Source of the DNA: Granulicatella adiacens ATCC 49175
Lineage (GTDB): Bacteria; Bacillota; Bacilli; Lactobacillales; Aerococcaceae
Length of the DNA: 64,000 nt
NCBI RefSeq assembly: GCF_025150565.1
Contig: NZ_CP102283.1
Span: forward strand, 930,001 to 994,000
Reading direction: 5' to 3'
The translations under genes and the position numbers were made by a program. The notes below the pieces were generated by a model. It was not told the origin of the DNA. It did no database searches and was given only the letters and a program-made list of their open reading frames with translations. The stretch's first letter is position 1, and every line of letters begins with the position of its first letter. Below are positions 16,812 through 26,961 of this stretch, in pieces.

Positions 16812-18030
16812 AGAATTAACAGAACGTTTTATCCGTTACGCAAAGAAAGAAACAAGATCTGACGAAACAAGTCAAACAGTCCCAACAACGCCATCTCAAA
16901 CAGCGTTTTTAAAGGACTTAGAACAAGAATTAAATGAATTAGGATTCCAAGAAGTGTATTTAAATCCTAAAAACAGTTTCCTAACAGCAACAATTCCATC
17001 TAACGTAGACCACGAAGTGCCAACTATTGGATTTATTGCTCACGTAGATACAGCTGATTTTGAAGCTAGAAATATTCAACCTCAAATCCACGAAAACTAT
17101 AACGGTGAAGCAATTGTCCTAGACGAAGAAGGAAAATTCGTATTAGACCCTAAAGACTTCCCGAACTTAAAGAACTATGTTGGTCAAACATTAATTACAA
17201 CAAATGGTAAAACTTTACTAGGTGCTGACGATAAGTCTGGTGTGACAGAAATTGTTACAGCTGGGGCTTATTTATTACAACATCCAGAAATTAAACACGG
17301 AAAAATTCGTGTAGCGTTTGGTCCAGATGAAGAAATCGGACGTGGAGCTGATTTATTCGATGTAGAACAATTCGCGTGCGATTTTGCTTATACAATGGAT
17401 GGTGGACCAGTTGGCGAATTAGAATATGAAAGCTTCAACGCTTGCCGTGCTACAGTTCGTATTCAAGGAAAGAACGTTCACCCTGGTACAGCTAAAGATA
17501 CTATGGTGAGCGCATTAGAATTAGCTCGTAAATTCCAAAATGCTCTTCCAGAGTTCGAAGTTCCTGAACATACTACAGGGCGTGAAGGATTTTACCACTT
17601 AGTAGCAGCGGAAGGTGTTGTTGAGGAAGCTAAATTAGTCTACATTTTACGTGACCACAGCCGCGAATTATTCAATGCGAAAAAAGATATGATGTTACGT
17701 ATCGCTTCTCGTATGAACAAAGAATTAGATACAGACCGCATTACTGTTGATTTACATGATGAGTACTACAACATGGCAGAAATCATCGAAAAAGATTTCC
17801 GTTGTGTGGATGTGGCCAAACAAGCGTTAGAAAACTTAGACATCGTTCCAATCATTAAACCAATCCGTGGTGGTACAGATGGTTCTAAGATTTCATTCAT
17901 GGGATTACCAACGCCAAATATTTTTGCAGGTGGCGAAAACATGCATGGCCGCTATGAATATGTTGCTGTTGAATCAATGGAAAAAGCAACACAAGTGATT
18001 ATCGAAATCGCTCGATTAGCAGCGTTATAA
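16804..18030 (+). CDS. pepT: Peptidase T (tripeptide aminopeptidase)
   Basis: 408 residues from ATG 16804, which overlaps the yqfO stop by eight bases. A zinc M20 peptidase: GFIAHVDTADF (His and Asp ligands), LLGADDKSGVTEIV (bridging Asp), AFGPDEEIGRGADLF (catalytic Glu pair), FAYTMDGGPVGELEYE, and PIRGGTDGSKISFMGLPTPNIF near the end. It removes N-terminal residues from tripeptides in the cytoplasm, feeding amino-acid recycling. Translational coupling to yqfO is likely. Confidence 0.95.
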   Translation: MHKELTERFIRYAKKETRSDETSQTVPTTPSQTAFLKDLEQELNELGFQEVYLNPKNSFLTATIPSNVDHEVPTIGFIAHVDTADFEARNIQPQIHENYNGEAIVLDEEGKFVLDPKDFPNLKNYVGQTLITTNGKTLLGADDKSGVTEIVTAGAYLLQHPEIKHGKIRVAFGPDEEIGRGADLFDVEQFACDFAYTMDGGPVGELEYESFNACRATVRIQGKNVHPGTAKDTMVSALELARKFQNALPEFEVPEHTTGREGFYHLVAAEGVVEEAKLVYILRDHSRELFNAKKDMMLRIASRMNKELDTDRITVDLHDEYYNMAEIIEKDFRCVDVAKQALENLDIVPIIKPIRGGTDGSKISFMGLPTPNIFAGGENMHGRYEYVAVESMEKATQVIIEIARLAAL

Positions 18031-18061
18031 TTTTTAACTAGAAAAGGAAAGGAGTGGGTTC

Positions 18062-19777
18062 ATGACATTTGATGGTATTTTCACCAAATGGATGATGGAC
18101 GAAGTGGCGCCTCAATTAGTGGGAGGACGTATTACAAAGATTCATCAGCCATTACCATACGATGTACAATTCACCATTCGTGCCAACCGTAAGAATTATT
18201 TGCTTGTCTGTTCGGCACACCCAATGATGGCTCGTGTACAATTTATTTCTGAGAAACCAGAGAATCCAGAAGTTGCTCCTAACTTTTGTATGATTCTGCG
18301 TAAGTATTTAGAAGGGTCTATTATTCAATCGTTCTCTCAAGTAGAAAATGACCGTATTTTACATTTGGATGTTTCTACACGTGATGAACTGGGAGATAAG
18401 GCTGGCTATCGTTTCACCATTGAGATGATGGGACGTCATAGTAATTTATTTTTAGTGAATCAAGAGGATAACTCGATCATCGATTGTGTGAAACGTGTCT
18501 CTCTTGGGCAAAACAGTTATCGTACCTTACAACCAGGTGCAAGCTATGTGTTGCCACCGCAAACGCAGAAGAAGAATCCTTTTGAATACTCGCTCTTTGA
18601 ATTAGATAGTTTACTCCATCCTTATAGTGGTGAACCAGATGAGCGAACTTTGATGAATGTCTTTCAAGGGATTAGTAAGCAAACTGCTCATGAAATTGTG
18701 GAACGTAGTGAAAGAGGAGGCCAAAGTTTAGCCGAAGCGCTACATCACTATCTTGAAGAAGGAAATACAGCGATTCAGCCTACACTTACAAAGGCAGAGG
18801 ATGGAAAGACGTACTTCTTACCATTTCCTTATATGAGTAAGGTTGGTGAGTCTCAAAGCTTTGACAGCCTCTCTGAATTATTAAGTGTTTATTATGTACA
18901 GAAAATTCAAGAAGAAAAGATTCAGCAATTAGCAGGCCACCTGTTGCAAATGCTAAAATCCGAACTTCGCAAGAATCGCGAAAAGATGGTAAAACTCGAT
19001 GAAGATTTAGCCAGAACAGAAGATGCGGATCATTATCGTATATATGGAGATCTGATTAACACATACCAACACCAAATTGAAAAAGGTGCAAATAGTGTTA
19101 CGGTTCAAAACTTCTATCAAGACTACGAAGAAGTAACAATTCCATTAAATCCATTATTAACGGCTTCTCAAAATGCACAGGCGTATTTTAAAAAATACCA
19201 AAAACTTAGAAATGCGGTAACGCATATTCATGAGCAACAAAAAGCTACGAAAAATGAGATGGATTACTTAGAAAGTGTCATCTATCAAATTGAAGAAGCG
19301 GATGTCTTTAACTTAGAAGCCATCCGAGAAGAACTTGTAGAGAGCGGCTACTTAAAACGTTCTGCCTTGAAAAAAGGCATTAAGAAACAAGGAAGCGCAA
19401 AACCACAAGTGTTCTACGCAACTGATGGCACGCGAATTCTAGTTGGACGTAACAATTTACAAAACGACCAATTAACACTTCGACAAGCGAAAAAGGAATA
19501 CTTATGGCTTCATGCACAAAATATTCCAGGATCTCACGTGATTATTGAATCTAGTAATCCAGCGGAAGAAACAATTGGTGAAGGCGCTATGCTTGCTGCA
19601 TACTACTCGAAATATCGTCTTTCAGGAACGGTTCCAGTGGATTATGTTCAAGTATCGAAAATTCGTAAACCAAATGGAGCTAAACCAGGTTTTGTAGTCT
19701 ACGAAGGCCAACAAAATACGTATATTACGCCTGATCCATTAAAGGTAGAAGCGTTAAGAAATAATAATCCGAAATAG
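18062..19777 (+). CDS. rqcH: RqcH/Rqc2-type NFACT protein
   Basis: 571 residues; older annotations call it fibronectin-binding protein (FbpA/PavA). It has an N-terminal NFACT-N region (MTFDGIFTKWMMDEVAPQLV), a central HhH and coiled coil (about 280-420), and a C-terminal NFACT-R domain (RILVGRNNLQNDQLTLRQA, LWLHAQNIPGSHVII). RqcH binds stalled 50S subunits and adds alanine tails to nascent chains in ribosome-associated quality control. The streptococcal relative PavA is also reported as an adhesin despite lacking a signal peptide. GAAAGGAGTGGGTTC precedes the ATG. Confidence 0.9.
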   Translation: MTFDGIFTKWMMDEVAPQLVGGRITKIHQPLPYDVQFTIRANRKNYLLVCSAHPMMARVQFISEKPENPEVAPNFCMILRKYLEGSIIQSFSQVENDRILHLDVSTRDELGDKAGYRFTIEMMGRHSNLFLVNQEDNSIIDCVKRVSLGQNSYRTLQPGASYVLPPQTQKKNPFEYSLFELDSLLHPYSGEPDERTLMNVFQGISKQTAHEIVERSERGGQSLAEALHHYLEEGNTAIQPTLTKAEDGKTYFLPFPYMSKVGESQSFDSLSELLSVYYVQKIQEEKIQQLAGHLLQMLKSELRKNREKMVKLDEDLARTEDADHYRIYGDLINTYQHQIEKGANSVTVQNFYQDYEEVTIPLNPLLTASQNAQAYFKKYQKLRNAVTHIHEQQKATKNEMDYLESVIYQIEEADVFNLEAIREELVESGYLKRSALKKGIKKQGSAKPQVFYATDGTRILVGRNNLQNDQLTLRQAKKEYLWLHAQNIPGSHVIIESSNPAEETIGEGAMLAAYYSKYRLSGTVPVDYVQVSKIRKPNGAKPGFVVYEGQQNTYITPDPLKVEALRNNNPK

Positions 19778-19786
19778 AGGGATGTT

Positions 19787-20422
19787 ATGAAAATTATTGT
19801 GACAGGATTTGACCCTTTTGGAGGGGAAAAGATTAATCCTTCGATTGAATGTGTGAAGGCTTTTCCAGAAATTGAAGGAGTAGAACTCATTCGCTTAGAA
19901 TTACCGACTGTATTTAAGGAATCAGCAAAGCGTTTGAATGAAGTCATTAATGAAGTGAAACCAGATGCAGTATTAAGCGTTGGCCAAGCAGGGGGGAGAC
20001 CTGGAATTACAATGGAACGTATTGCGATTAATGTCGATGATGCGAGAATTCCAGACAATATCAGCCAACAACCAATTGATGAAACCATTCAAACAAAAGG
20101 GGCAGCTGCTTATTTTTCAACTTTACCGATTAAACGAATTGTAAAAGCGATTCGTGAAGCGGGAATTCCAGTTGAAGTATCTAATTCCGCTGGGACATTC
20201 GTATGTAATCACATCATGTACCAAGCGTTATTTGCTGCAACAAAGGCTGATAAACCGTTTAAAGCAGGTTTTATGCATATTCCGTTTATACCAGAACAAA
20301 CAACGGATAAACCGTCTCTACCTCTTGAAGAGAGCACGAAAGCATTACAGATAGCGATTGAGACAATCCGTGATTATTTAAACGATGAAGATATTAAGGT
20401 TCAAGAGGGAGCCATTTTTTAG
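19787..20422 (+). CDS. pcp: Pyrrolidone-carboxylate peptidase
   Basis: 211 residues, a C15 cysteine peptidase that removes N-terminal pyroglutamate. Landmarks: IIVTGFDPFGGEKINPS at the N-terminus, VGQAGGRPGITMERIAIN (catalytic Glu), VSNSAGTFVCNHIMYQAL (catalytic Cys) and AGFMHIPFIPEQ (catalytic His). It starts 9 bases after rqcH with a weak GAGGGATGTT site and precedes hemW by 18 bases, so the three genes look cotranscribed. Confidence 0.95.
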   Translation: MKIIVTGFDPFGGEKINPSIECVKAFPEIEGVELIRLELPTVFKESAKRLNEVINEVKPDAVLSVGQAGGRPGITMERIAINVDDARIPDNISQQPIDETIQTKGAAAYFSTLPIKRIVKAIREAGIPVEVSNSAGTFVCNHIMYQALFAATKADKPFKAGFMHIPFIPEQTTDKPSLPLEESTKALQIAIETIRDYLNDEDIKVQEGAIF

Positions 20423-20440
20423 AAAGGAGGGAGATGAATA

Positions 20441-21598
20441 GTGTTACCAAAAGCAGCATATATTCATATCCCTTTTTGTTCGCATATTTGTTATTATTGC
20501 GATTTTAACAAAGTATTTATTGAAGGACAGCCGGTTGATGAATATATCGAATTATTGATTAGAGAAATGGAACTGACTGGGAAAAAATATAAAATTGAAC
20601 CTCTTGAAACTCTCTACGTGGGTGGGGGAACACCGTCTTCTTTAAATCCACAACAAATGGAGCGATTATTGGATGGAATTCATCAATATTTACCACTTCA
20701 AAAAGGTGCAGAGTTTTCAATGGAATTGAACCCTGATGATGGTACTCATGAACTGCTCACCGTAATGAAAAAAGGAGGAGTGAATCGCCTCAGTATGGGC
20801 GTTCAAACCTTTAATAATGATTTACTGAAAGCGATTGGTCGCAAACATACAAAGGAAACAGCAATCCGTACCATCGAAAATGCAAGACAAGTTGGATTCG
20901 AGAATATGAGTATTGACTTGATTTTCAGACTTCCAAAACAGACGATTGCTGATTTTGAAGAGAGTTTAAAAATGGCGATGGATCTAGATCTACCTCATTA
21001 CTCAATTTATTCACTGATTTTAGAACAAAAGACTGTTTTTTATAATCTGATGAGGCAAGGGAAATTACCCTTACCGACGCAAGATGAAGAAGCAGATATG
21101 TTTGAACTCGCAATGAAGACGATGAAAGACTTTGGTCGCCATCATTATGAAATTAGCAATTATTCAATTCCTGGTTACGAATCAAGACATAATCTGCATT
21201 ATTGGAAGGCGGATGAGTACTTTGCATTTGGTGCAGGTGCCCACGGCTATGTGAATGGAGTTCGTTACCAAAACAATGGACCTATTCAACATTATCTTGA
21301 GCCGCTCCGAGAGGGGAAACTTCCTATCTTTTCAGAAACACAATTGTCTAAAAAACAGCTAATTGAAGAGTTCATGTTCTTAGGGTTAAGAAAATTTTCT
21401 GGTGTATCAAAGAAAGAATTCATGGAAAGATTTGGAAATTCAATGGACGAAATCTACAGAGAAGTTATTCAAGAATTAATTGAAGAGGGATTGCTCACAA
21501 CTACTTCTGATGGGTACGTTCTTACTCACCGAGGGAAGTTTCTTGGAAATAACGTTTTCCAATCATTTTTGATTGATGAAAATCAGAATGAAATTTGA
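20441..21598 (+). CDS. hemW: Radical SAM protein HemW
   Basis: 385 residues from GTG 20441, preceded by AAAGGAGGG. The radical-SAM cluster motif CSHICYYC (CxxxCxxC) starts at about residue 13, followed by LYVGGGTPSSL and the HemW C-terminal domain (YWKADEYFAFGAGAHGYVNGVRY). Long mis-called oxygen-independent coproporphyrinogen oxidase, HemW proteins are thought to be heme chaperones. True HemN has an extra upstream cysteine that is absent here. Confidence 0.9.
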   Translation: MLPKAAYIHIPFCSHICYYCDFNKVFIEGQPVDEYIELLIREMELTGKKYKIEPLETLYVGGGTPSSLNPQQMERLLDGIHQYLPLQKGAEFSMELNPDDGTHELLTVMKKGGVNRLSMGVQTFNNDLLKAIGRKHTKETAIRTIENARQVGFENMSIDLIFRLPKQTIADFEESLKMAMDLDLPHYSIYSLILEQKTVFYNLMRQGKLPLPTQDEEADMFELAMKTMKDFGRHHYEISNYSIPGYESRHNLHYWKADEYFAFGAGAHGYVNGVRYQNNGPIQHYLEPLREGKLPIFSETQLSKKQLIEEFMFLGLRKFSGVSKKEFMERFGNSMDEIYREVIQELIEEGLLTTTSDGYVLTHRGKFLGNNVFQSFLIDENQNEI

Positions 21599-21704
21599 TG
21601 AAAACAAGGGGTTTTGTTAAACATTTCTTAAAGAATGTGTTATTATACTTTATGGCATTTTAAATGCACAAAAATATAATAAAAGAAAAGGGGATATCTA
21701 TCCA

Positions 21705-22751
21705 ATGGAAAACATCGTTAAGATTTTAACAGCACCAGCATTTGTGTCTGCTATCTTTTCAACAATCTCTATTATCTTAGTGGGTTATTTCATCCGCAAG
21801 AAAAATATTGTTGATGCAAACAGTGGTAAAGTCTTATCTAACGTTTTACTATCAGTTGCACTTCCTGCGTTAGCGTTCAAAGCCTTCATGGTTGACATTA
21901 ACGACAAAACATTCACAACTGGATTAAACGTATTTATTTTCGGCTTTATCGCTTATGTCATTTTAATTCTTTTAGGAGAATTATTCTTTATTAAGGAGAA
22001 AGGTGACCGTAAAACTACTTTATCAGTATTAACAACATTCGGTTCAACAACTTTCTTTGGGATTCCAATTATTAACGGTTTATTAGGAGCAGCTGGTATT
22101 TTATATGCTAATATCTTCAACTTAGCTTACCGTGTGTTCTTATATTCTTACGGATTAATTCGTATGAGCGGATTAAAATTCGAGAAGAAAAACTTCAAAA
22201 TGATTTTCGGTAATATCATCGTTATCGCAACATTTGCCGGATTATTAATCTGGATTTTCCAATCTTCATTACCACAAGTAGCTGTTCAAGTTAAAGTTGG
22301 TGAAGAAACTAAAGAAGTTATGTATGCTTTCTTACGTATTGATAAGACAGCTCCATGGTTATTCAAAGCTATTACTTACTTAGCTGACTTAAGCTCACCA
22401 CTTGCATGGTTAGCAATCGGTATCACTTTAGGAAACATTTCTTTAGGTGAAGCCGTTAAAGATAAGATGGTTTGGTACTACAGCATTGTTAAATTAATCT
22501 TAGTTCCTGCAGTATTCGTTGGAATTATCTTCGCAGTTAGCCCATTCTTACCAATGGCTCCTGAAGCTTCAAAAGGGATTCTAATTATGTTAGCTACACC
22601 ACCAGCAACAGTTGCAGTGGCTTACGCTATCAAATACGATAAAGAAGCAGCACTTGCAAGTAATGCTTCATTACTAGGAACTGTATTAGCAGTATTCGCA
22701 ATCGTCTTCTGGATTGTTGCTGGATCTGTTATTTTCCCTGGAGTAGGTTAA
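21705..22751 (+). CDS. AEC-family transporter (auxin efflux carrier-like)
   Basis: 348 residues, about ten hydrophobic helices in two halves (PAFVSAIFSTISIILVGYFI; ISLGEAVKDKMVWYYSIVKL; ILIMLATPPATVAVAYAIKY). Family members move malate, lactate or other organic anions. The neighbouring 2-hydroxyacid dehydrogenase makes a 2-hydroxy or 2-keto acid a plausible substrate, but a terminator-like hairpin lies between the two genes. AAAGGGGATATC precedes the ATG. Confidence 0.8.
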   Translation: MENIVKILTAPAFVSAIFSTISIILVGYFIRKKNIVDANSGKVLSNVLLSVALPALAFKAFMVDINDKTFTTGLNVFIFGFIAYVILILLGELFFIKEKGDRKTTLSVLTTFGSTTFFGIPIINGLLGAAGILYANIFNLAYRVFLYSYGLIRMSGLKFEKKNFKMIFGNIIVIATFAGLLIWIFQSSLPQVAVQVKVGEETKEVMYAFLRIDKTAPWLFKAITYLADLSSPLAWLAIGITLGNISLGEAVKDKMVWYYSIVKLILVPAVFVGIIFAVSPFLPMAPEASKGILIMLATPPATVAVAYAIKYDKEAALASNASLLGTVLAVFAIVFWIVAGSVIFPGVG

Positions 22752-22756
22752 ACCAA

Positions 22757-22785
22757 AAAAGTAGATCGAATTTCGGTCTACTTTT
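22757..22785 (+). terminator. Hairpin between AEC transporter and dehydrogenase
   Basis: AAAAGTAGA (22757-22765) pairs with TCTACTTTT (22777-22785). It resembles a terminator, with the T tract forming part of the stem, so read-through is possible. Confidence 0.6.
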
Positions 22786-22812
22786 CAATTTATATAAAAT
22801 GGAGGATTTAAA

Positions 22813-23811
22813 ATGAAAGTTTTAGCATATGGGGTTCGTGAAGTTGAATTACCAATTTTCGAACAAGTAAACAAGAAATTCGGATACGAATTAACATGTA
22901 TTCCAGAATACTTAAATTCTGAAGAAACTGCCCGCAAAGCAGAAGGTTTCAAAGCTGTTATCTTACGTGGTAACTGCTGGGCAAACAAAGAAACTTTAGA
23001 TATCTACAAAGAATTAGGAGTAGAGTACGTATTAACTCGTACTGTGGGTGTAAACCACATCGATGCTGAATACGCAAAATCATTAGGAATGAAATTAGGT
23101 TACGTTCCTTTCTATTCTCCAAACGCAATTAGTGAATTAGCAGTTACTTTAGCAATGACATTATTACGTAACGTTGCTTACACTGCAGCAAAAACTAGCC
23201 AACAAGATTTCACAGTAGATACTCAAATGTTTGCTAAAGAAATCCGTAACTGTACTGTTGGGGTTGTTGGTATCGGACGTATCGGTTTAACAACTGCAAC
23301 ATTATTCAAAGGTTTAGGCGCTAACGTATTAGCTTACGATGCTTTCCCTAAAGAAGGCGTTGATCATATCTGTACTCAAGTACCTTTAGATGAGTTATTA
23401 GCAAAATCAGACGTGATTTCAATTCACGCTCCATACATTCCAGCAAACGGAAAAGTAATCACTAAAGAATTCATCAGCAAAATGAAACCAGGTGCTATCT
23501 TAGTAAACACTGCTCGTGGTGAATTACAAGATATCGATGCGATCATCGAAGCATTAGAATCAGGTCACTTACGTGGTGTTGGTTTAGACGTTTTAGAAGG
23601 GGAAAGCGAAGTATTCTTCAAAGACTTACGTGGTCAAGAAATCAAAAATCCTGCTATCCGTAAATTAGTTGAATTATACCCACGTGTATTATTAACACCT
23701 CATATGGGTAGTTACACTGATGAAGCAGTATTAAACATGGTTGAAACAAGTTTTGAAAACTTAAAAGCATATGTTGAAACTGGTTCATGTAAAAATGACA
23801 TTCAATGCTAA
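22813..23811 (+). CDS. D-2-hydroxyacid dehydrogenase (D-lactate dehydrogenase-like)
   Basis: 332 residues of the D-LDH/VanH/D-HicDH family. NAD-binding motif [17 protein letters not shown], then catalytic Arg in [13 protein letters not shown], Glu in [15 protein letters not shown], and His in [14 protein letters not shown]. It reversibly reduces a 2-keto acid such as pyruvate with NADH. Whether pyruvate or a branched-chain keto acid is preferred cannot be read here. Strong GGAGG before the ATG and a codon choice rich in TTA/GTA/CGT suggest high expression. Confidence 0.85.
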   Translation: MKVLAYGVREVELPIFEQVNKKFGYELTCIPEYLNSEETARKAEGFKAVILRGNCWANKETLDIYKELGVEYVLTRTVGVNHIDAEYAKSLGMKLGYVPFYSPNAISELAVTLAMTLLRNVAYTAAKTSQQDFTVDTQMFAKEIRNCTVGVVGIGRIGLTTATLFKGLGANVLAYDAFPKEGVDHICTQVPLDELLAKSDVISIHAPYIPANGKVITKEFISKMKPGAILVNTARGELQDIDAIIEALESGHLRGVGLDVLEGESEVFFKDLRGQEIKNPAIRKLVELYPRVLLTPHMGSYTDEAVLNMVETSFENLKAYVETGSCKNDIQC

Positions 23812-23823
23812 TTGAAAGAAAAG

Positions 23824-23860
23824 AAAACATCTCTTAGAATTTTCTAAGAGATGTTTTTTT
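23824..23860. terminator. Bidirectional terminator
   Basis: AAAACATCTCTTAGA (23824-23838) pairs perfectly with TCTAAGAGATGTTTT (23843-23857). T-rich on one side and A-rich on the other, it serves the converging dehydrogenase and PAQR genes. Confidence 0.85.
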
Positions 23861-23863
23861 GCT

Positions 23864-24529
23864 TTATAAATATTTGAAAATAGCCAGAAACATAAAAATG
23901 GCTCCTGCTAGAACGAATATATGCCAAATCACATGGTAAAAATTATGATATTTACGTTTGTAGAAGATTGTACCAAGAGAATAACTTAATCCACCCAAGA
24001 AGAGATAGAAAATGCCTCCCCAACCCATACTTTCATATAAAGGTTTCAAGGTGAAAATGGATACCCATCCCATTGCTAAATAAAGAAAGACAGATATTTT
24101 GGAGAATTTCTCTAAAAAAAATGCTTCAATAATGACGCCACCAACTGCAAAAATCCAAATAGCAATACAGAACATTAAACCTTCTTGACCTCCAATTCCG
24201 ATTAAACAGAAAGGGGTATAAGTACCGGCAATTAATAAATAAATCGAAGAGTGATCAATTCGTTGAAATACTTTTGCGGCTTTTGTAAATTTAAAGCTAT
24301 GATAGAGCGTTGACGCTAAAAATAATAAGATAAGTGAAGCTCCATAAACACTAAATGCGATAATTTGCGTGGTATTATTGACTGCCACAGCCTTCATTAA
24401 GAGAAGTACAAGCGCAGTAATGGCTAATGCGACTCCAATGCCATGAGTGACCGCATTAAGGACTTCACCGACAATCTCTGATTTTATCGATTGGACTTTT
24501 CGTTCTTTTTTGAGAGTTGATTCTTTCAT
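23864..24529 (-). CDS. PAQR/hemolysin III family membrane protein
   Basis: 221 residues with seven hydrophobic helices. Family motifs: EVLNAVTHGIGVALAI (His and Asn at the N-terminal side), LYHSFKFTKAAKVFQRIDHSSIYLLIAGTYTPF, and FYHVIWHIFVLAGAIFMF at the end; the conserved histidines probably bind zinc. The name comes from a Bacillus cereus haemolysin, but most members are membrane-homeostasis proteins, so haemolysis should not be assumed. It is a single gene on the minus strand with GAAAGGAGCG upstream. Confidence 0.85.
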   Translation of the reverse strand: MKESTLKKERKVQSIKSEIVGEVLNAVTHGIGVALAITALVLLLMKAVAVNNTTQIIAFSVYGASLILLFLASTLYHSFKFTKAAKVFQRIDHSSIYLLIAGTYTPFCLIGIGGQEGLMFCIAIWIFAVGGVIIEAFFLEKFSKISVFLYLAMGWVSIFTLKPLYESMGWGGIFYLFLGGLSYSLGTIFYKRKYHNFYHVIWHIFVLAGAIFMFLAIFKYL

Positions 24530-24725
24530 AGAAACACGCTCCTTTCAATACATCTTATTATAGAAGGCAAATCGTTATTTGTCCAACTGACTTTTTTGTG
24601 AACCTGAAGCATATTCGTTGTTAAGAAAGGCTTAAAGGTGCCTTTTTAAGTTTTCATTAATTCCATTTTATAGTAAAATAGTGGATATATAAGTATTGGG
24701 GTTTCCCAGAAAAGGAGATTTAACA

Positions 24726-25430
24726 ATGAGTGTTCATATTAATGCAACGAAAGGGCAAGTTGCCGAATCAGTTTTAATGCCAGGAGATCCATTACGTGCG
24801 AAATTTATTGCTGAGCATTACTTGACTGAAGTGGAACAATATAATGCGGTCCGAAATATGTTTGGATATACAGGACTTTATAAAGGACAACGTGTTTCTG
24901 TTCAAGGAAGTGGAATGGGAATTCCTTCAATTATGATTTATGCAAAAGAATTATATACTGAATTTGGTGCAGAACGCATCATCCGTATTGGTTCTGCGGG
25001 TGGTATGCAAGAGAATGTTAAAGTTCGTGATATTGTATTAGCTCAAGGAGCTACTACAGATTCATCAATCTTCAATAACATTTTCCATAATCAAGTAACG
25101 TTTGCTCCAATTGCAAGCTTTAATTTATTGGATAAAGCATATCATCTTGCGAAAGATCGTGGTGTAGGTGTACACGTTGGAAACGTACTATCATCAGATC
25201 GCTTCTATAATGCGGAATTAGATAAGAAAAAATTAATGGATTATGGAATGCTATGTGTTGAAATGGAGGCTGCTGGACTATATGCATTAGCAGCACAACA
25301 TAAGAAAGAAGCTTTAGCAATTCTTACCATTAGTGATCATCTGTTAACAGGTGAAGAAACAACTGCACAAGAACGTGAACAAACTTTTAACGACATGATG
25401 GAAATCGCGTTAGAAACAGTTCGTGCATAA
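24726..25430 (+). CDS. deoD: Purine-nucleoside phosphorylase, DeoD type
   Basis: 234 residues from ATG 24726, with AAAGGAGATT seven bases upstream; an in-frame start at 24696 lies before that site and is rejected. Typical DeoD landmarks: VLMPGDPLRAKFIAEHYL, QGSGMGIPSIMIYAKELY, CVEMEAAGLYALAAQ and LTISDHLLTGEE. It splits purine (deoxy)nucleosides with phosphate, the salvage step complementing the deoxyribosyltransferase at 4.9 kb. ctpA follows after 26 bases. Confidence 0.95.
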   Translation: MSVHINATKGQVAESVLMPGDPLRAKFIAEHYLTEVEQYNAVRNMFGYTGLYKGQRVSVQGSGMGIPSIMIYAKELYTEFGAERIIRIGSAGGMQENVKVRDIVLAQGATTDSSIFNNIFHNQVTFAPIASFNLLDKAYHLAKDRGVGVHVGNVLSSDRFYNAELDKKKLMDYGMLCVEMEAAGLYALAAQHKKEALAILTISDHLLTGEETTAQEREQTFNDMMEIALETVRA

Positions 25431-25456
25431 AATTTGAATAGAAAGAAGGAACCCGA

Positions 25457-26950
25457 ATGGGAAATAATCCAAAACCTCAAGGAGCTGTTCAAACAGGCTT
25501 AGAGTCAAAAAAAGTTTCCGTTTGGATTTTAATACTGGCTGTACTAATCACTGCTGCTTTAACTTACTTTGGCACAACTCTTACAGTTTCACCACAAACC
25601 CAAGCGCAAACTACGCAATCTACGCAAACTACCAATGGAAATTCTAATAGTAGCGTGCTCTCTAACGAAGACTTAAGTAAAATAGAGTTAGTCTATAAAA
25701 CTTTGATGAACGGTTATGTGGATAAGAACATCTCCAAAGACAATCTTATTAATGGAGCCTTAAAAGGAATGAGTGATGCAGCTGGAGATCCGTATACAAC
25801 CTATTTAGTAAATGAAGAAACAGCGGCGATAGACGAAACACTAACGGGTTCTTTCGGAGGAATCGGTGCGGAATTAAGATCTGAAAATAATAAAGTGATT
25901 ATCAGTAATACTCGTGAAGGAACACCTTCTCAAAAAATAGGATTACAAGAAAACGATGTAATTCTTAAAGTAGATGGTGAGGATATGGAAGGAAAAAGTA
26001 TTTCTTATGTAGTATCCAAAGTCCGTGGAGAAGTTGGAACAGATGTCACTTTAACCATTCAACGTGGAAGTCAAGAATTAGAAGTAAAAATCACTAGAGC
26101 GAAAATTTCCATTGAGACTGTAAAGGGCACTGTAGATGAAACAGATCCAACGATTGGTCATGTAAAAATCAATTCGTTTGCTAAAAATACAGCTCAAGAA
26201 GTTGAAAATGCTGTGACTGATTTACGTCAAAAAGGCGTGAAGAAATTTATCTTTGATGTGCGCTATAATCCTGGTGGATTGTTAGACCAAGCATTAGCGA
26301 TTAGTAATATGTTTGTAGAAGAAGGCAAGACTATTTTAAATATTGAAGATAGAAATGGTAAAATTACAGCCTATAAAGCTTCTAAAGAATATGGTACCTT
26401 TAAAATCACAGAACCTTATGCGCTTCTTGTGAACGAAGGAAGTGCTTCTGCATCTGAAATTTTAGCAGGAGCCCTTAAAGAATCTGCAAATGCAAAATTA
26501 ATTGGTTCTAAAACATACGGAAAAGGAACCGTACAGTCTGTAGTTGATGTTTCAAAAAACGCAGAGCTAAAATATACAACTGCTAAATGGTTAACTCCAA
26601 ATGAAACGTGGATTCACAAAACAGGAATTGAACCAACCGAAGCGGTATCAATGCCTGAATACTATAACATTACAATTGTGGATACTCGTGAAGTCGTAAA
26701 AGAAGGTTCTGTATCTGATAATGTTAAAACTATCGAAACAATCTTAAAAGGTTTAGGATATGATGTAAAAGCAGATGGATATTTTGATTCTAAAACAACT
26801 GAAGCAGTAAAACAGTTCCAAAAATCAAAAGGAATCTCAGAAACTGGTGAAGTGAATGAACAAACGGGATCGGCTTTAATGAATGCAATTCGCGAAGAAT
26901 TGAAGAAAAACGATACACAATATAAAGCTGCGGTGAAAGCATTACAATAA
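25457..26950 (+). CDS. ctpA: Carboxy-terminal processing protease (S41)
   Basis: 497 residues. A single N-terminal membrane anchor (about 23-42, VWILILAVLITAALTYFG) is followed by a Gln/Thr linker and a PDZ domain (about 130-215, GSFGGIGAELRSENNKVII). Next is the S41 catalytic core with NEGSASASEIL (Ser) and GSKTYGKGTVQ (Lys), and a C-terminal peptidoglycan-binding module (TIETILKGLGYDVKADGYFD). It acts at the outer face of the membrane, trimming exported proteins or wall enzymes. lepB follows by 11 bases, so the two export proteases probably share a transcript. Confidence 0.9.
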   Translation: MGNNPKPQGAVQTGLESKKVSVWILILAVLITAALTYFGTTLTVSPQTQAQTTQSTQTTNGNSNSSVLSNEDLSKIELVYKTLMNGYVDKNISKDNLINGALKGMSDAAGDPYTTYLVNEETAAIDETLTGSFGGIGAELRSENNKVIISNTREGTPSQKIGLQENDVILKVDGEDMEGKSISYVVSKVRGEVGTDVTLTIQRGSQELEVKITRAKISIETVKGTVDETDPTIGHVKINSFAKNTAQEVENAVTDLRQKGVKKFIFDVRYNPGGLLDQALAISNMFVEEGKTILNIEDRNGKITAYKASKEYGTFKITEPYALLVNEGSASASEILAGALKESANAKLIGSKTYGKGTVQSVVDVSKNAELKYTTAKWLTPNETWIHKTGIEPTEAVSMPEYYNITIVDTREVVKEGSVSDNVKTIETILKGLGYDVKADGYFDSKTTEAVKQFQKSKGISETGEVNEQTGSALMNAIREELKKNDTQYKAAVKALQ

Positions 26951-26961
26951 GGAGGATAGGA

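Noticed and set aside
23864-24529. PAQR/hemolysin III protein as a virulence haemolysin
   Set aside because: The family name is historical; the sequence supports a membrane-homeostasis protein only.
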